64,000 nucleotides of DNA from the NCBI GenBank assembly GCA_018716975.1, contig DVJE01000036.1:1-64000 (forward strand), in the 5' to 3' direction. Made by a program: the position numbers and the translations under genes. Positions within the stretch are counted from its first letter, which is position 1; every line of letters starts with the position of its first letter. The notes under the pieces are model-generated. The model had not been told where the DNA came from. It did no database searches and saw nothing but the letters and a program-made list of their open reading frames with translations. This DNA is from Candidatus Gallacutalibacter stercoravium. Its GTDB lineage: Bacteria > Bacillota > Clostridia > Oscillospirales > Acutalibacteraceae. Below are positions 25,966-35,358 of the stretch, piece after piece.

Positions 25966-26649
25966 ATGGGATATTTTTCCTATCTGCTGTTTATGTTGCC
26001 GGCCTTGGTGATATCCATGCTGGCGCAGGCAAGTGTGCAGTCTACCTTTCATAAATATTCCGGCATACGCAATATAAGAGGGCTAAACGGAAGAGAGGCG
26101 GCTGCCCGGGTGCTGTCGTTTTACGGGGTAACCGGCGTGGTAATCGAACCGGTGGCGGGCAAACTGAACGATCATTATGATCCGCGCACCAATGTTATAC
26201 GTTTATCAGACCCGGTGTGCTATGTAGACTCGGTAGCAGCTGTTGGGGTAGCCGCCCACGAAGCGGGCCATGCCGCACAGTATGCAGCCCATTATGCGCC
26301 GATTCGCTGGCGGGCCGCCTTGGTGCCGGTTACGCAGATAGGCTCTAACCTTTCTATGCCCGTGCTGCTCATTGGATATTTCTTTCAATACCGGGCGCTC
26401 ATTTTGGCCGGGATTATTCTTTATAGCTTTTCGGTGTTGTTTTCGCTGGTAACACTACCTGTGGAATTGAATGCCAGCGCCCGGGCCGTTGCTGCGCTGC
26501 GGGATTCCGGCGCCTTATACGGCGAAGAACTGGAAGGGGCGCAGCGGGTGCTGCGGGCAGCAGCTATGACTTATTTAGCCGCAACCTTTACTGCGTTGTG
26601 GTCGTTGCTGCGTTTACTGCTTATTTTCGGCAACCGCCGGCAGCGGTAA
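25966..26649 (+). CDS. YugP-type membrane zinc metallopeptidase
   Basis: 227 residues with hydrophobic segments at the N-terminus (YLLFMLPALVISMLAQA) and three near the C-terminus. The zinc site is HEAGHAAQ, with NVIRLSDPV upstream, as in the Zn_peptidase_2/YugP family. Substrates are unknown; position between fmt and rsmB is common in Clostridia. ATG 25966 follows GCGGGGC, a weak ribosome site. Confidence 0.85.
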   Translation: MGYFSYLLFMLPALVISMLAQASVQSTFHKYSGIRNIRGLNGREAAARVLSFYGVTGVVIEPVAGKLNDHYDPRTNVIRLSDPVCYVDSVAAVGVAAHEAGHAAQYAAHYAPIRWRAALVPVTQIGSNLSMPVLLIGYFFQYRALILAGIILYSFSVLFSLVTLPVELNASARAVAALRDSGALYGEELEGAQRVLRAAAMTYLAATFTALWSLLRLLLIFGNRRQR

Positions 26650-26678
26650 CACCAAGCTAAGAAAAAGGAAGAGGCACC

Positions 26679-28058
26679 TTGAAACAGGATGAAAGAAAAA
26701 CACAGAAAACAACGCGCGCGCAGGCTAGAATGGTGGCTTTGCGTGCTTTGCTGCGCGTGCACATGGACGGAGGATATTCCAACCTAGTGCTGGACGGTGC
26801 TCTTTCCGGCGCACAGATGGATGCGCGTGAGACTGCGCTGGCCTCAGCCCTGTTTTATGGGGTACTAGAACGGGAGATGACATTGGACTATGTCATCTCC
26901 CACTACTCGTCGATCCCTTTAAAAAAACTTTCTCCTCAGGTTCGGGATATTTTGCGCATAGGGCTATATCAGTTGTTGTATATGGACAAGATCCCGCACT
27001 CCGCGGCGGTGAACGAGTCGGTAAAGCTGGCCCGCGCCAGCCGGCAGGAAAGAGCGGCTGGTTTTATCAACGGTGTGCTGCGTTCTTTTTTGCGCGATGG
27101 CGCTGTTGTTCCGCCCTTTCCAGAGGGAATGAGTGAAACTGCCCGGCTTGGCGTACAATACGCTTGCCCGGAATGGTTGGTGTCTTTGTGGCGCAAGGCT
27201 TATGGCGATGATACGGCCCAGGCGCTGATGGAAGCGCTGGTTGGCCGTCCTCCATTAACTGTAAGGTTAAATCCCTTGCGTGTAAATGGCGTGGAGCAAT
27301 TGCAACAAGAACTGGCGCTTTATAAAACGGAGGCGCGGCCTGTGGTGGAAGGAATGCCCTGGGCTGCTGCGCTGCAGCCGACCGGATCGGTAGAGCGTTT
27401 GCGCGCTTTTCGGCAAGGATGGTTTCATGTGCAGGATTTGGCATCGCAGCTGTGCTGCCAAGCCTTACAGGTAAAACCGGGGCAGCGGGTGGCCGATGTG
27501 TGCGCAGCACCCGGCGGAAAATCTTTTACTTTAGCAGAAGAGATGAAAAATCAGGGCTGTTTATCGGCGTTTGACTGCCATCCTTCTCGTGTAGAGGTTA
27601 TTCGCAAGGGAGCCGAACGCTTAGGGCTGAGCATAATACAAGCGGCGGTGCGAGATGCTTCTTGCCCACAAACCCCTCTTTCGGATTTTGATAGAGTTTT
27701 GTGCGATGTGCCCTGTTCTGGGCTGGGAATTTTGCGCAGAAAGCCCGAGATCCGGTCAAAAGCGCAGGAAATGCTTGACAGTTTACCGGCTTTGCAGTAC
27801 CGTATACTTTGTGAATCGGCCAAGTTGTTAAAGGTAGACGGTGTGTTGGTTTACTCAACCTGCACCCTGAATCCGGCGGAAAATAATCTGCAAGCACAAA
27901 AATTTTTGCAGCAGCATCCAGATTTTGCTCCACAGCAGCTGCAATTACCCGCTTGGGTAACGCGCAACGAGTGGGAACCGGAGAATCAGCTTACCCTTAT
28001 GCCACATATTCATGGGACGGACGGCTTCTTTATTTCAGCCTTTCGCCGCAAGAGGTGA
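26679..28058 (+). CDS. rsmB: 16S rRNA (cytosine-967 C5)-methyltransferase RsmB
   Basis: 459 residues from TTG 26679. An N-terminal NusB-like RNA-binding domain (to about 150) is followed by a Rossmann methyltransferase with DVCAAPGGKSF (SAM), DVPCSGLGILRRKPEIR (first Cys, near 345) and YSTCTLNPAENN (catalytic Cys near 394). It modifies C967 of 16S rRNA. The next gene, rlmN, also encodes an rRNA methyltransferase and starts 9 nt after its stop. Confidence 0.95.
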   Translation: MKQDERKTQKTTRAQARMVALRALLRVHMDGGYSNLVLDGALSGAQMDARETALASALFYGVLEREMTLDYVISHYSSIPLKKLSPQVRDILRIGLYQLLYMDKIPHSAAVNESVKLARASRQERAAGFINGVLRSFLRDGAVVPPFPEGMSETARLGVQYACPEWLVSLWRKAYGDDTAQALMEALVGRPPLTVRLNPLRVNGVEQLQQELALYKTEARPVVEGMPWAAALQPTGSVERLRAFRQGWFHVQDLASQLCCQALQVKPGQRVADVCAAPGGKSFTLAEEMKNQGCLSAFDCHPSRVEVIRKGAERLGLSIIQAAVRDASCPQTPLSDFDRVLCDVPCSGLGILRRKPEIRSKAQEMLDSLPALQYRILCESAKLLKVDGVLVYSTCTLNPAENNLQAQKFLQQHPDFAPQQLQLPAWVTRNEWEPENQLTLMPHIHGTDGFFISAFRRKR

Positions 28059-28066
28059 TAAAGCGC

Positions 28067-29149
28067 ATGTGCCCAGCGCAGGATATAGAAAAAATCGATA
28101 TAAAATCCAAAACGCTGGAGGAGCTAAAGCAAGACTTTGCTTTGCTGGATCAGCCAACTTATAAGGCGCGCCAGGTGTACCGATGGGTGCACCGTGGGGT
28201 AACTTCCTTTGAGCAGATGACCGATGTGTCTAAACCGTTGCGCAGCCTTTTGGATCAAAAATATTACATTCCTGTAGCTTTTATTGAAAAAAGGCAGGTT
28301 TCCGTTTATGATAATACGGTAAAGTATTTGTTCCGCTTTGCGGATGGGGAATGTGTGGAGTCTGTTTTAATGCAGTATCACCATGGATATTCCATCTGTA
28401 TTTCCACCCAAGTGGGGTGCAAAATGGGTTGCGCCTTTTGTGCAACGGGCCTGGGCGGCTTCTTTCGCGATTTGGCTCCGTCTGAAATGTTGGCCCAGGT
28501 GCAGGCCGCTCAGCAGGATAGAGGGGTGCGCATCTCTAATATTGTGCTGATGGGCATGGGGGAACCGTTGGACAATTATGAAAACGTTTTGCGTTTTTTA
28601 GAGTTGGTTTCCTCTGCGGATGGGATGAATATCGGTATGCGGCACATTTCGCTTTCTACCTGTGGGCTGGTAGATAAAATATACGATTTGGCGGAAAAAA
28701 AGCTACAGTTAACGCTATCGGTTTCACTTCATGCCCCCAATGATCAAATACGGCAACGAACGATGCCGATTAGCCGCCGTTGGCCGATGGAGGAGCTGTT
28801 GCGCGCTTGCCGGCATTATGCTTCGGTAACGGGCAGGCGCATATCATTTGAATATGCGATGATAGCAGGGGTAAACGACAGCGATTCCTGTGCGCAAGAG
28901 TTGGCCGGAAAGTTACGCGGCATGCTGTGTCATGTTAATTTAATTCCGGTAAACGAAGTAGAAAGCACGGGTTTTCATAAAAGCGGAGGCATTCGCCTAC
29001 GACAATTTTCCCGTATCCTGGAACAAAAAGGCATTACCGTCACGGTAAGGCGGACTTTAGGGTCCGATATTGACGCCTCGTGTGGCCAATTGAGGCGCCG
29101 GCGGTTGCAAGATGGAGGAGTTTCTGTTGAAAGTAATGGGGAAAACTGA
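28067..29149 (+). CDS. rlmN: 23S rRNA (adenine-2503 C2)-/tRNA (A37) methyltransferase RlmN
   Basis: 360 residues. Radical SAM cluster motif at C118, C122 and C125 (GCKMGCAFCATG), with RRTLGSDIDASCGQL near the end giving the methyl-carrying Cys. Methylates A2503 in the peptidyl-transferase centre. ATG 28067 was chosen as AGAGGTG lies 9 nt before it; an upstream frame into rsmB has no ribosome site. Overlaps the phosphatase gene by 23 nt. Confidence 0.95.
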   Translation: MCPAQDIEKIDIKSKTLEELKQDFALLDQPTYKARQVYRWVHRGVTSFEQMTDVSKPLRSLLDQKYYIPVAFIEKRQVSVYDNTVKYLFRFADGECVESVLMQYHHGYSICISTQVGCKMGCAFCATGLGGFFRDLAPSEMLAQVQAAQQDRGVRISNIVLMGMGEPLDNYENVLRFLELVSSADGMNIGMRHISLSTCGLVDKIYDLAEKKLQLTLSVSLHAPNDQIRQRTMPISRRWPMEELLRACRHYASVTGRRISFEYAMIAGVNDSDSCAQELAGKLRGMLCHVNLIPVNEVESTGFHKSGGIRLRQFSRILEQKGITVTVRRTLGSDIDASCGQLRRRRLQDGGVSVESNGEN

Positions 29150-29855
29150 TATCGGCATGGTACGACGATCCAATCAAGACGCTTATTCCGGCGGGGAACT
29201 GCCGGGCGGCGCCGTTTGGGCAGCCGTTTGCGACGGTATGGGGGGTGCCAATGGCGGAGATATTGCCAGTAAAACAGCGGTGTCTGTTTTGCAACAGGAG
29301 TTAAACAGCGGCTTTTCGGAGGATATGCCCGATCAAATGGTGCAGGCTCTGTTGTTGCATGCGGTAGGGCAGGCCAATGTGCGTGTTTACGAAAAGGCGT
29401 TAGAAGATGAGGCGCTGTCGGGGATGGGCACAACAGTGGCAGCCGCTTTGGTGCGAGGGGAAAAAGCCTATATTGTGCATGTGGGCGACAGCCGTGTTTA
29501 CCTGCTTACCCCCAATGAGGTGACCCAGCTTACCACTGATCATTCTATTGTGCAGGAAATGGTAAAGAAGGGCGAGATTACAGAGCAACAGGCAAAAAAC
29601 CATCCTCGCAAGAATATTATCACCCGTGTGGTGGGTGTGGAGCCTTATGTGGAGGCTGATTATGACGTATGCGCTTTGCCGCCGGATGGAAAACTTTTGC
29701 TTTGTTCCGACGGCCTTTCCAATTGTGTTGAACCGGAAACCATGCGGCGCTTGGCTTATGAGTTAGAAACAGACAGCTTGCTTGACCGGTTGGTGTCGCT
29801 GGCGAATGACGCCGGTGGGTATGACAACATTACGGTAGCGGTCATCAGCGCGTAA
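29127..29855 (+). CDS. prpC: PP2C-type serine/threonine phosphatase (PrpC/Stp)
   Basis: 242 residues from TTG 29127, which lies 6 nt after GGAGGAG. All PP2C motifs are seen: GKTDIGMVRRSNQDAY, VCDGMGGANGG, SGMGTTVAAAL, HVGDSRVYLL, LCSDGLSNCV and DNITVAV. It reverses the action of the PASTA kinase encoded next; both usually act in one locus on cell division and wall synthesis. Confidence 0.93.
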   Translation: MKVMGKTDIGMVRRSNQDAYSGGELPGGAVWAAVCDGMGGANGGDIASKTAVSVLQQELNSGFSEDMPDQMVQALLLHAVGQANVRVYEKALEDEALSGMGTTVAAALVRGEKAYIVHVGDSRVYLLTPNEVTQLTTDHSIVQEMVKKGEITEQQAKNHPRKNIITRVVGVEPYVEADYDVCALPPDGKLLLCSDGLSNCVEPETMRRLAYELETDSLLDRLVSLANDAGGYDNITVAVISA

Positions 29856-29877
29856 AGAAATGACGGGAGTGAAGCAC

Positions 29878-31989
29878 ATGGATAGATACGTAGGGAAGCG
29901 TTTGGACGGGCGCTACGAAATTCAAGAGCTGCTGGGTGTAGGCGGTATGGCCATGGTATACCGCGCATATGATACGATCGACGATCGCATGGTGGCGATT
30001 AAGATCTTAAAAGAGGAATTTTTAGGCAACGACGATTTTATCCGCCGGTTTAAAAATGAGTCCAAGGCTATTGCTGTGTTGTCTCATCCCAATATCGTCA
30101 AAGTATACGATGTGAGCTTTGGCGATAAAATCCAATATATCGTTATGGAGTATATCGACGGTATTACGCTAAAGGAATATTTGGAGCAGCAGCACGTCAT
30201 TAAATGGAAAGAAGCGGTGCACTTTACGGTGCAAATTCTTCGTGCGCTTCAGCATGCTCATGAAAAGGGGATTATTCACCGGGATATTAAGCCCCAAAAT
30301 ATTATGTTATTGCAAGACGGCACAATTAAAGTAACCGATTTTGGCATTGCTCGTTTTGCAAAAAATGAAACACGCACCATGACCGATAAGGCCATTGGAT
30401 CGGTGCACTACATTGCGCCCGAACAGGCAAGAGGGGATATTACCGACCAAAAGGCGGATATTTATTCGGTGGGCGTGATGCTGTATGAAATGACCACGGG
30501 CCAACTGCCTTTTGAGGCAGATAACGCCGTTTCGGTGGCCATTATGCAGTTGCAGTCCGATCCCCGCCCGCCGCGCCAAATTAATCCCGATATTCCCGAA
30601 GGGTTGGAAGAAATTACCCTGAAGGCAATGCAGAAAAGCCCTACCCAGCGTTATCCTTCGGCGGCCGCTATGCTCAACGATATTGAGCAGTTCCGCCGCA
30701 ATCCCAGCATTCGTTTTGCTTACAAATATTTTATTGACGATAATCCCACCAAGTATGCTGATGCAATCAACCGCGCCAAAGCGCCGCTTCCGGAGCCGAA
30801 CTACGGCGACGATTACGACTATGAAGAACAGGAAGCGGCCAAAACCAAGCGTTCCCCGGCGCTGAATATTATCGGCGGTGTTGGAATAGCGGTGGTGCTG
30901 TTTGCGTTGGTAATCGGCATGATATTCTTGTTCCAATCTTGCCAAGGCGGTGAGGAGCAGGGAGACATTACCATACCCAATTTTATTGGTAAAATGTATG
31001 AGGATGTGTTAGAAGAGTACCCCGATCTGCACTTCACTGTGGAAAGAACGCGGGATGCCACGAAGGAAGACGGTTATATTGTCGATCAGAACCCAGAAAG
31101 TTCCAGCAAGCGGTATAAAGCCGATACGCAGATCACTTTAACCATAGTAGATAACAGCGTCGGCGGCACGGTGGATGTTCCCGATGTGGTAGGCCGCACG
31201 GAACAAGAAGCGATTGATATGTTGACGGCTGCCGAATTGGAGCCGGAAGTACAGCAGGTTTATGCCGACGATACCGCAGCCGGTTATGTAAAGAGCACAA
31301 CACCGGCGCCTGGGGAATCCGTGGAGATAGGTTCGCAGGTTATTGTGTTGGTGAGCAGAGGGCCGGCGGAAGAAAAGGTGTCGGTTACTTCTGTTATTGG
31401 AATGTCGCTGGATGACGCTATAAAGACATTGGAGGCGCAAGGCCTTACGGTGGATCCCAATGTTGAGCGGCAAAACAGCGCGGAGCCTGCCAATCAGGTT
31501 TTGTCGATGGATCCGCTTCCCACCACCCAAGTGAGCAAGGGATCGGCTGTTAAGCTGGTGGTTAGCACCGGGCAACGCGATGAAGTTTCGGTAGAAGTTC
31601 ATATTGAGCTCCCGCCTGCCGACTTTGAAGTCAACTTCCAAGTGCGGGTAGATGGCGAGCTGGTGCAGGATGAAAATTTGGTGCCCAATGCGGTGGGCGG
31701 CTATCGCGAGGTAACGGTGAAAGGCTCCAGCGGAACCAAAGAAGTGCGGGTAACGCTGGATAACATGGAGTTTGCCACTTATTATGTTGACTTTGATCAA
31801 GACGGCAAAATCTCTGGGCCCAACCGCAACCCGAATTTTGTGCTGACACCGCCAGTTGTGTCGGAGACGCCTTCTTCATCGTCTTCTTCGGTTACACCTC
31901 CGGCAACTAGTTCGCAACCGGTAGAATCCAGCAGCGAAACCCCTGTTAGTAGCGAGGGCGGCACAGAAACCGAGCCCGCCGGGGAGTAA
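29878..31989 (+). CDS. prkC: PASTA-domain serine/threonine kinase (PrkC/PknB/Stk)
   Basis: 703 residues. Kinase domain at 13-270 with LLGVGGMAMVYRAYD, Lys42 in VAIKIL, HRDIKPQN and DFGIAR; a juxtamembrane region; one membrane helix at about 329-353 (GVGIAVVLFALVIGMIFLF); three extracellular PASTA repeats at about 360-570, which bind muropeptides and lipid II; then a beta-rich domain and a Ser/Thr/Pro-rich end of about 45 residues. It senses wall state and, in spore formers, germination muropeptides. The start ATG 29878 follows GGGAG. Confidence 0.95.
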   Translation: MDRYVGKRLDGRYEIQELLGVGGMAMVYRAYDTIDDRMVAIKILKEEFLGNDDFIRRFKNESKAIAVLSHPNIVKVYDVSFGDKIQYIVMEYIDGITLKEYLEQQHVIKWKEAVHFTVQILRALQHAHEKGIIHRDIKPQNIMLLQDGTIKVTDFGIARFAKNETRTMTDKAIGSVHYIAPEQARGDITDQKADIYSVGVMLYEMTTGQLPFEADNAVSVAIMQLQSDPRPPRQINPDIPEGLEEITLKAMQKSPTQRYPSAAAMLNDIEQFRRNPSIRFAYKYFIDDNPTKYADAINRAKAPLPEPNYGDDYDYEEQEAAKTKRSPALNIIGGVGIAVVLFALVIGMIFLFQSCQGGEEQGDITIPNFIGKMYEDVLEEYPDLHFTVERTRDATKEDGYIVDQNPESSSKRYKADTQITLTIVDNSVGGTVDVPDVVGRTEQEAIDMLTAAELEPEVQQVYADDTAAGYVKSTTPAPGESVEIGSQVIVLVSRGPAEEKVSVTSVIGMSLDDAIKTLEAQGLTVDPNVERQNSAEPANQVLSMDPLPTTQVSKGSAVKLVVSTGQRDEVSVEVHIELPPADFEVNFQVRVDGELVQDENLVPNAVGGYREVTVKGSSGTKEVRVTLDNMEFATYYVDFDQDGKISGPNRNPNFVLTPPVVSETPSSSSSSVTPPATSSQPVESSSETPVSSEGGTETEPAGE

Positions 31990-31993
31990 TGCT

Positions 31994-32911
31994 ATGGCAA
32001 TAGAACAACAGCAAAATATAAAAGATAGCAAAGAAGGTATTATATTAAAGGGGGTCGGCGGTTCTTACCATGTGGGAACCGCCGGCGCCCTTCTGGTTTG
32101 TACGGCGCGCGGATTATTTCGCAAAGATAATAAAAAACCATTGCCGGGCGATCGGGTGAAAATTTTGACCGATGGAAAAGAAACCCACACCATTGTAGAA
32201 ATCCTGCCCCGAAAGAACGAGTTGGTACGTCCACCGGTGGCCAATGTGGATCAGCTGGTGGTGGTAACCTCTTTGTGCGATCCGCAGCCCAACGCATTGG
32301 TAATTGACAAAATGTTGGCGCTGGCGGTTAAAAATCATATTCGCCCGATTGTAGTCTTTTCTAAGGTGGATCTGCAAGACGGCGCCTGGTGGTTTCATGT
32401 ATATCAACAAGCGGGGTTTTGCGTTATTCCCTTTTCCAGTGTGACAGGGGAGGGGGTGGATGCTGTCCGTCAGCTCCTACAAGGCGGAATTACTGTGTTT
32501 ACCGGCAATTCCGGGGTGGGTAAGTCTTCTCTGCTCAATTGTGTGGTACCTCAACTGAGATTAGAAACGGGGGATATCAGCAAAAAGTTGGGCCGTGGCC
32601 GGCATACCACGCGTAAGGTTGAGCTTTTTGCTTTGGAGCAAGGGGGTTATGTTGCCGATACGCCGGGTTTTTCCCTTTTAGATTTAGAACGTTGTGGGCA
32701 AATCCGCAAGGAGGAGCTGGCAGATTGTTTTACGGAATTTGCCCCCTATATCGGCAAATGCCGTTTTTCCTCCTGTGCCCATTTGCGTGAAAAAGGCTGC
32801 GCTGTGCTGGAAGCGGTGCAGCGTGGTGAGATCAGTGAGTCGCGTCACCGCAGCTATGTGGCGATGTATGATGAAGTAAAGGATTGGAAAGAATGGGAGC
32901 ACAAGAATTAA
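31994..32911 (+). CDS. rsgA: Ribosome small-subunit GTPase RsgA (circularly permuted)
   Basis: 305 residues: N-terminal OB fold, permuted GTPase domain in which the G4 region (VVFSKVDL) comes before G1 (GNSGVGKSSL) and G3 (DTPGF), and a C-terminal zinc site (CRFSSCAHLREKGC). It checks late 30S maturation. Four nt after the kinase stop. Overlaps thiN by 19 nt. Confidence 0.95.
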   Translation: MAIEQQQNIKDSKEGIILKGVGGSYHVGTAGALLVCTARGLFRKDNKKPLPGDRVKILTDGKETHTIVEILPRKNELVRPPVANVDQLVVVTSLCDPQPNALVIDKMLALAVKNHIRPIVVFSKVDLQDGAWWFHVYQQAGFCVIPFSSVTGEGVDAVRQLLQGGITVFTGNSGVGKSSLLNCVVPQLRLETGDISKKLGRGRHTTRKVELFALEQGGYVADTPGFSLLDLERCGQIRKEELADCFTEFAPYIGKCRFSSCAHLREKGCAVLEAVQRGEISESRHRSYVAMYDEVKDWKEWEHKN

Positions 32912-33540
32912 CAGGGCGCTGTGTTGTATTGGGCGCTGCGCCGGTATTGATGCCGGATAAAATAAAATCGTATATACGGCAGGATGACTATATCATTTGT
33001 GCCGATGGAGGGTTGCGCACAGCGCAACGGATGGGAATTCGCCCCGATTTGCTCATTGGGGACTTTGATTCCATGGAACAACCTGCGTGCCGGCCGGCGG
33101 AGACGATTACCCTGCCGGTATGCAAAGACGATACCGATATGATGGCGGGCATTAAAGAGGGAATCACCCGGGGGTGGAAACGCTTTTTGTTGCTGGGCGC
33201 CACAGGGGGGCGGATGGATCACACGATAGCCAACCTATGCGCTTTGGATTTTTTGGCCCGGCAGGGAATGGAAAACTGGCTGGCGGATGAAAGTAACCGC
33301 GCCACCGTAGTGCAGCAGGGCATTTTAGAGTTGCGGGGAATGAACGGCCGCTTGGTGTCGGTGTTCCCTTTTGGTGCACCCTCCTGCCTGCTGAGCTATG
33401 AAGGGCTGCAATATCCCTTGTGCAAAGAAAGCCTGGTAAGCGTCGAGCCCCGCGGAGTAAGCAATCGGGCGGTTTCCGATTTGGTGCGCATAACGGTTCA
33501 TCAAGGCCCAGCCCTGGTGGTGTTATCTGATGAAAACTAA
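32893..33540 (+). CDS. thiN: Thiamine pyrophosphokinase
   Basis: 215 residues. Motifs: IICADGGLRTAQRMGIRPDLLIGDFDS, the acidic substrate site KDDTDM, GATGGRMDHTIANL and the C-terminal NRA segment. It makes thiamine diphosphate from thiamine and ATP. ATG 32893 follows AAAGGA by 9 nt. In Bacillus and most Clostridia rpe lies between rsgA and thiN; here the two genes overlap and rpe is absent. Confidence 0.93.
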   Translation: MGAQELTGRCVVLGAAPVLMPDKIKSYIRQDDYIICADGGLRTAQRMGIRPDLLIGDFDSMEQPACRPAETITLPVCKDDTDMMAGIKEGITRGWKRFLLLGATGGRMDHTIANLCALDFLARQGMENWLADESNRATVVQQGILELRGMNGRLVSVFPFGAPSCLLSYEGLQYPLCKESLVSVEPRGVSNRAVSDLVRITVHQGPALVVLSDEN

Positions 33541-33780
33541 CTTGTTTTGGGTAAAAAGACTCTCTAATATGAGCGTATAAGGAGCGTATAAGCAGGCAGC
33601 AGAATATTGCATAGCGAAATAACCGGGTTTTTGCGGTTTTGAAAACTGCTTAGGCAGCAATACACCTTCTTTTCTGGCTTTATGCCGGCGGGTTCCAAGC
33701 GGATACGTGCGTATTTAGAGGAATGCACCGTGTCAATAAACGCTATAACGCGACAGGCCGGGGAGCAATAGGGGTGGCCA
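33541..33780. other. Intergenic gap, 240 nt
   Basis: No gene seen. It holds a perfect tandem of the 11-mer GAGCGTATAAG at 33571-33592 and a small hairpin (AACCG/CGGTT) near 33629 with a short T tract. No confident terminator for thiN or promoter for the HAD gene. Confidence 0.4.
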
Positions 33781-34488
33781 ATGAAAAAGGTTGTGCTATT
33801 TGATTTATATGATACCGTGCTTCATGAGGTATCCTTTCGCTTTGATAAAGGTATTGCCTATCTGCATCGGGCCTTTTTTGAAAACAGTTGCTCTTTCAAG
33901 GAGATGACGGATTATGCCGCAACCTTTTTGCCTTTGTATGAGAAGCGAAAAAGGGACTTTACCGAAGTATGCCTTATGCAAGATGAAGTTGCGCTATATT
34001 TTGAAAAGTTCGGTGTAAAAAAGCCGCAGTCGTTTCAAAAGTTGGAATATATTGTGATGAATCGAATACAGCAGGTTGCACTTACAGATGAGGTGCGGTA
34101 TACGCTAAACGAGCTGCATCAACAAGGCGTATCTATGTATATCTTGTCTAACAGTATTTTTACAGGTGCGGCCAATCGAAAGCTATTGAAAAGCTTTGAT
34201 ATTTTGCAATATTTCAAAAAAGTTTACGTAAGCGCTGACTACGGTATTAGAAAACCGAGTGCCGCCTTTTTTCAAATAGCAATTGGCGAAATTTTATCGG
34301 ATCATCCGGGCATCAGCCGGACGGATATTCTTTATGTAGGGAATGATTATGTAACCGATATTCAGGGTGCGGCCGCCGTAGGATTGGATGTGACTTGGCT
34401 GAATGTGGAGCATCTTCCTGACGATGAGAATATCGCCGCTTTTGATATCGATGCCTTTCAGTCCATTTTAGAAATCATAAAGCAATAA
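33781..34488 (+). CDS. HAD-superfamily hydrolase
   Basis: 235 residues. HAD motif I is VVLFDLYDTVL (Asp8/Asp12 pattern DxxxDT with Leu-Tyr between), motif II YILSNS, motif III Lys in RKPS and motif IV YVGNDYVTDIQGA. A helical cap lies between I and II, so it is a subfamily I phosphatase of unknown substrate. Codon use is more AT-rich than the preceding operon. The ribosome site (GGGGTGGCC) is fair. Confidence 0.85.
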   Translation: MKKVVLFDLYDTVLHEVSFRFDKGIAYLHRAFFENSCSFKEMTDYAATFLPLYEKRKRDFTEVCLMQDEVALYFEKFGVKKPQSFQKLEYIVMNRIQQVALTDEVRYTLNELHQQGVSMYILSNSIFTGAANRKLLKSFDILQYFKKVYVSADYGIRKPSAAFFQIAIGEILSDHPGISRTDILYVGNDYVTDIQGAAAVGLDVTWLNVEHLPDDENIAAFDIDAFQSILEIIKQ

Positions 34489-34641
34489 TCCCAGTATCCT
34501 GTTATTTGCAAGGTTTGATAAAGGCTTAACGAAAGAAATTCTGCTATTAAGGGAATTTGCCGTTTGTTTTTTTATTTTAGCCCGTATAATAGCAGCAAAA
34601 GCCGTCCATACTTCGGGTGCATTGAAAGGACGGTGCAGCCG

Positions 34642-35256
34642 ATGAAATGGAAAACCATTGAGAAAGCGCTTCTTTTATCCCTCATTCTATCCATGTTGCT
34701 AACGATAACCGGTTTTTCCGGCCAGTGTGAGGATATCAGCAACCGCGTGTTGCGCTTGCATGTTTTGGCCAATTCGGATTCTCAGGAGGATCAGGCGCTG
34801 AAATTACAGGTGCGCGATAAGGTGTTGGCCTGTTCCGGTGATTTGCTGGAGGAAACGGCTTCTTTACAGGAGGCGGAGGCCTGTATTCGCGAACACTTGG
34901 ATCTTTTGCAATCCGCCGCCCAACAGGAGGTTTGGGACGAAGGGTACGATTATCCTGTTACAGTGGAGCTGGTGAATACTTATTTTAATACGCGGGAATA
35001 CGACTCTGTTACTTTGCCCGCAGGAAGATATGATGCGGTGCAGGTAAAAATCGGTGCGGCTCAGGGAAAAAATTGGTGGTGCGTCATGTTTCCGCCCATG
35101 TGCCTACCTGCCGCAGAGGAGCAAGAAGAACTGAGCGATGTTTTAACCCCCGGCGAAATGGAAATTGTGCAGGACGCCCCTCGTTTTGAGCTTCGTTTTA
35201 AAGCGGTGGAAATTTTTGAGAGCATTAAAAATTGGTTTGCTTCTTTGGGCGGTTAA
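34642..35256 (+). CDS. spoIIR: Stage II sporulation protein R
   Basis: 204 residues: an N-terminal membrane/secretion helix (ALLLSLILSMLLTITGF), then the SpoIIR core RVLRLHVLANSDSQEDQALKL-type segment with LKLQVRDKVL, and KIGAAQGKNWWCVMFPPMC. In Bacillus SpoIIR is secreted from the forespore and triggers SpoIIGA processing of pro-sigma-E. A forespore (sigma-F) promoter is expected; only a TATAAT at about 34586 was seen. A strong terminator follows. Confidence 0.93.
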   Translation: MKWKTIEKALLLSLILSMLLTITGFSGQCEDISNRVLRLHVLANSDSQEDQALKLQVRDKVLACSGDLLEETASLQEAEACIREHLDLLQSAAQQEVWDEGYDYPVTVELVNTYFNTREYDSVTLPAGRYDAVQVKIGAAQGKNWWCVMFPPMCLPAAEEQEELSDVLTPGEMEIVQDAPRFELRFKAVEIFESIKNWFASLGG

Positions 35257-35299
35257 CGCGATCTTTTGGCAGCGTTGGCAGTTAAAACAGCAAAAGCAT

Positions 35300-35345
35300 A
35301 AAAAAGCGGAAGGCGGCAGTTTTCTCACCGCATTCCGCTTTTTTG
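35300..35345. terminator. Bidirectional terminator between spoIIR and the LysM gene
   Basis: AAAAAAGCGGAA and GCGG pair with CCGC and TTCCGCTTTTTT with a single mismatch; A and T tracts on both sides let it work for both convergent genes. Confidence 0.85.
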
Positions 35346-35358
35346 CAGCCGGGTTTGC

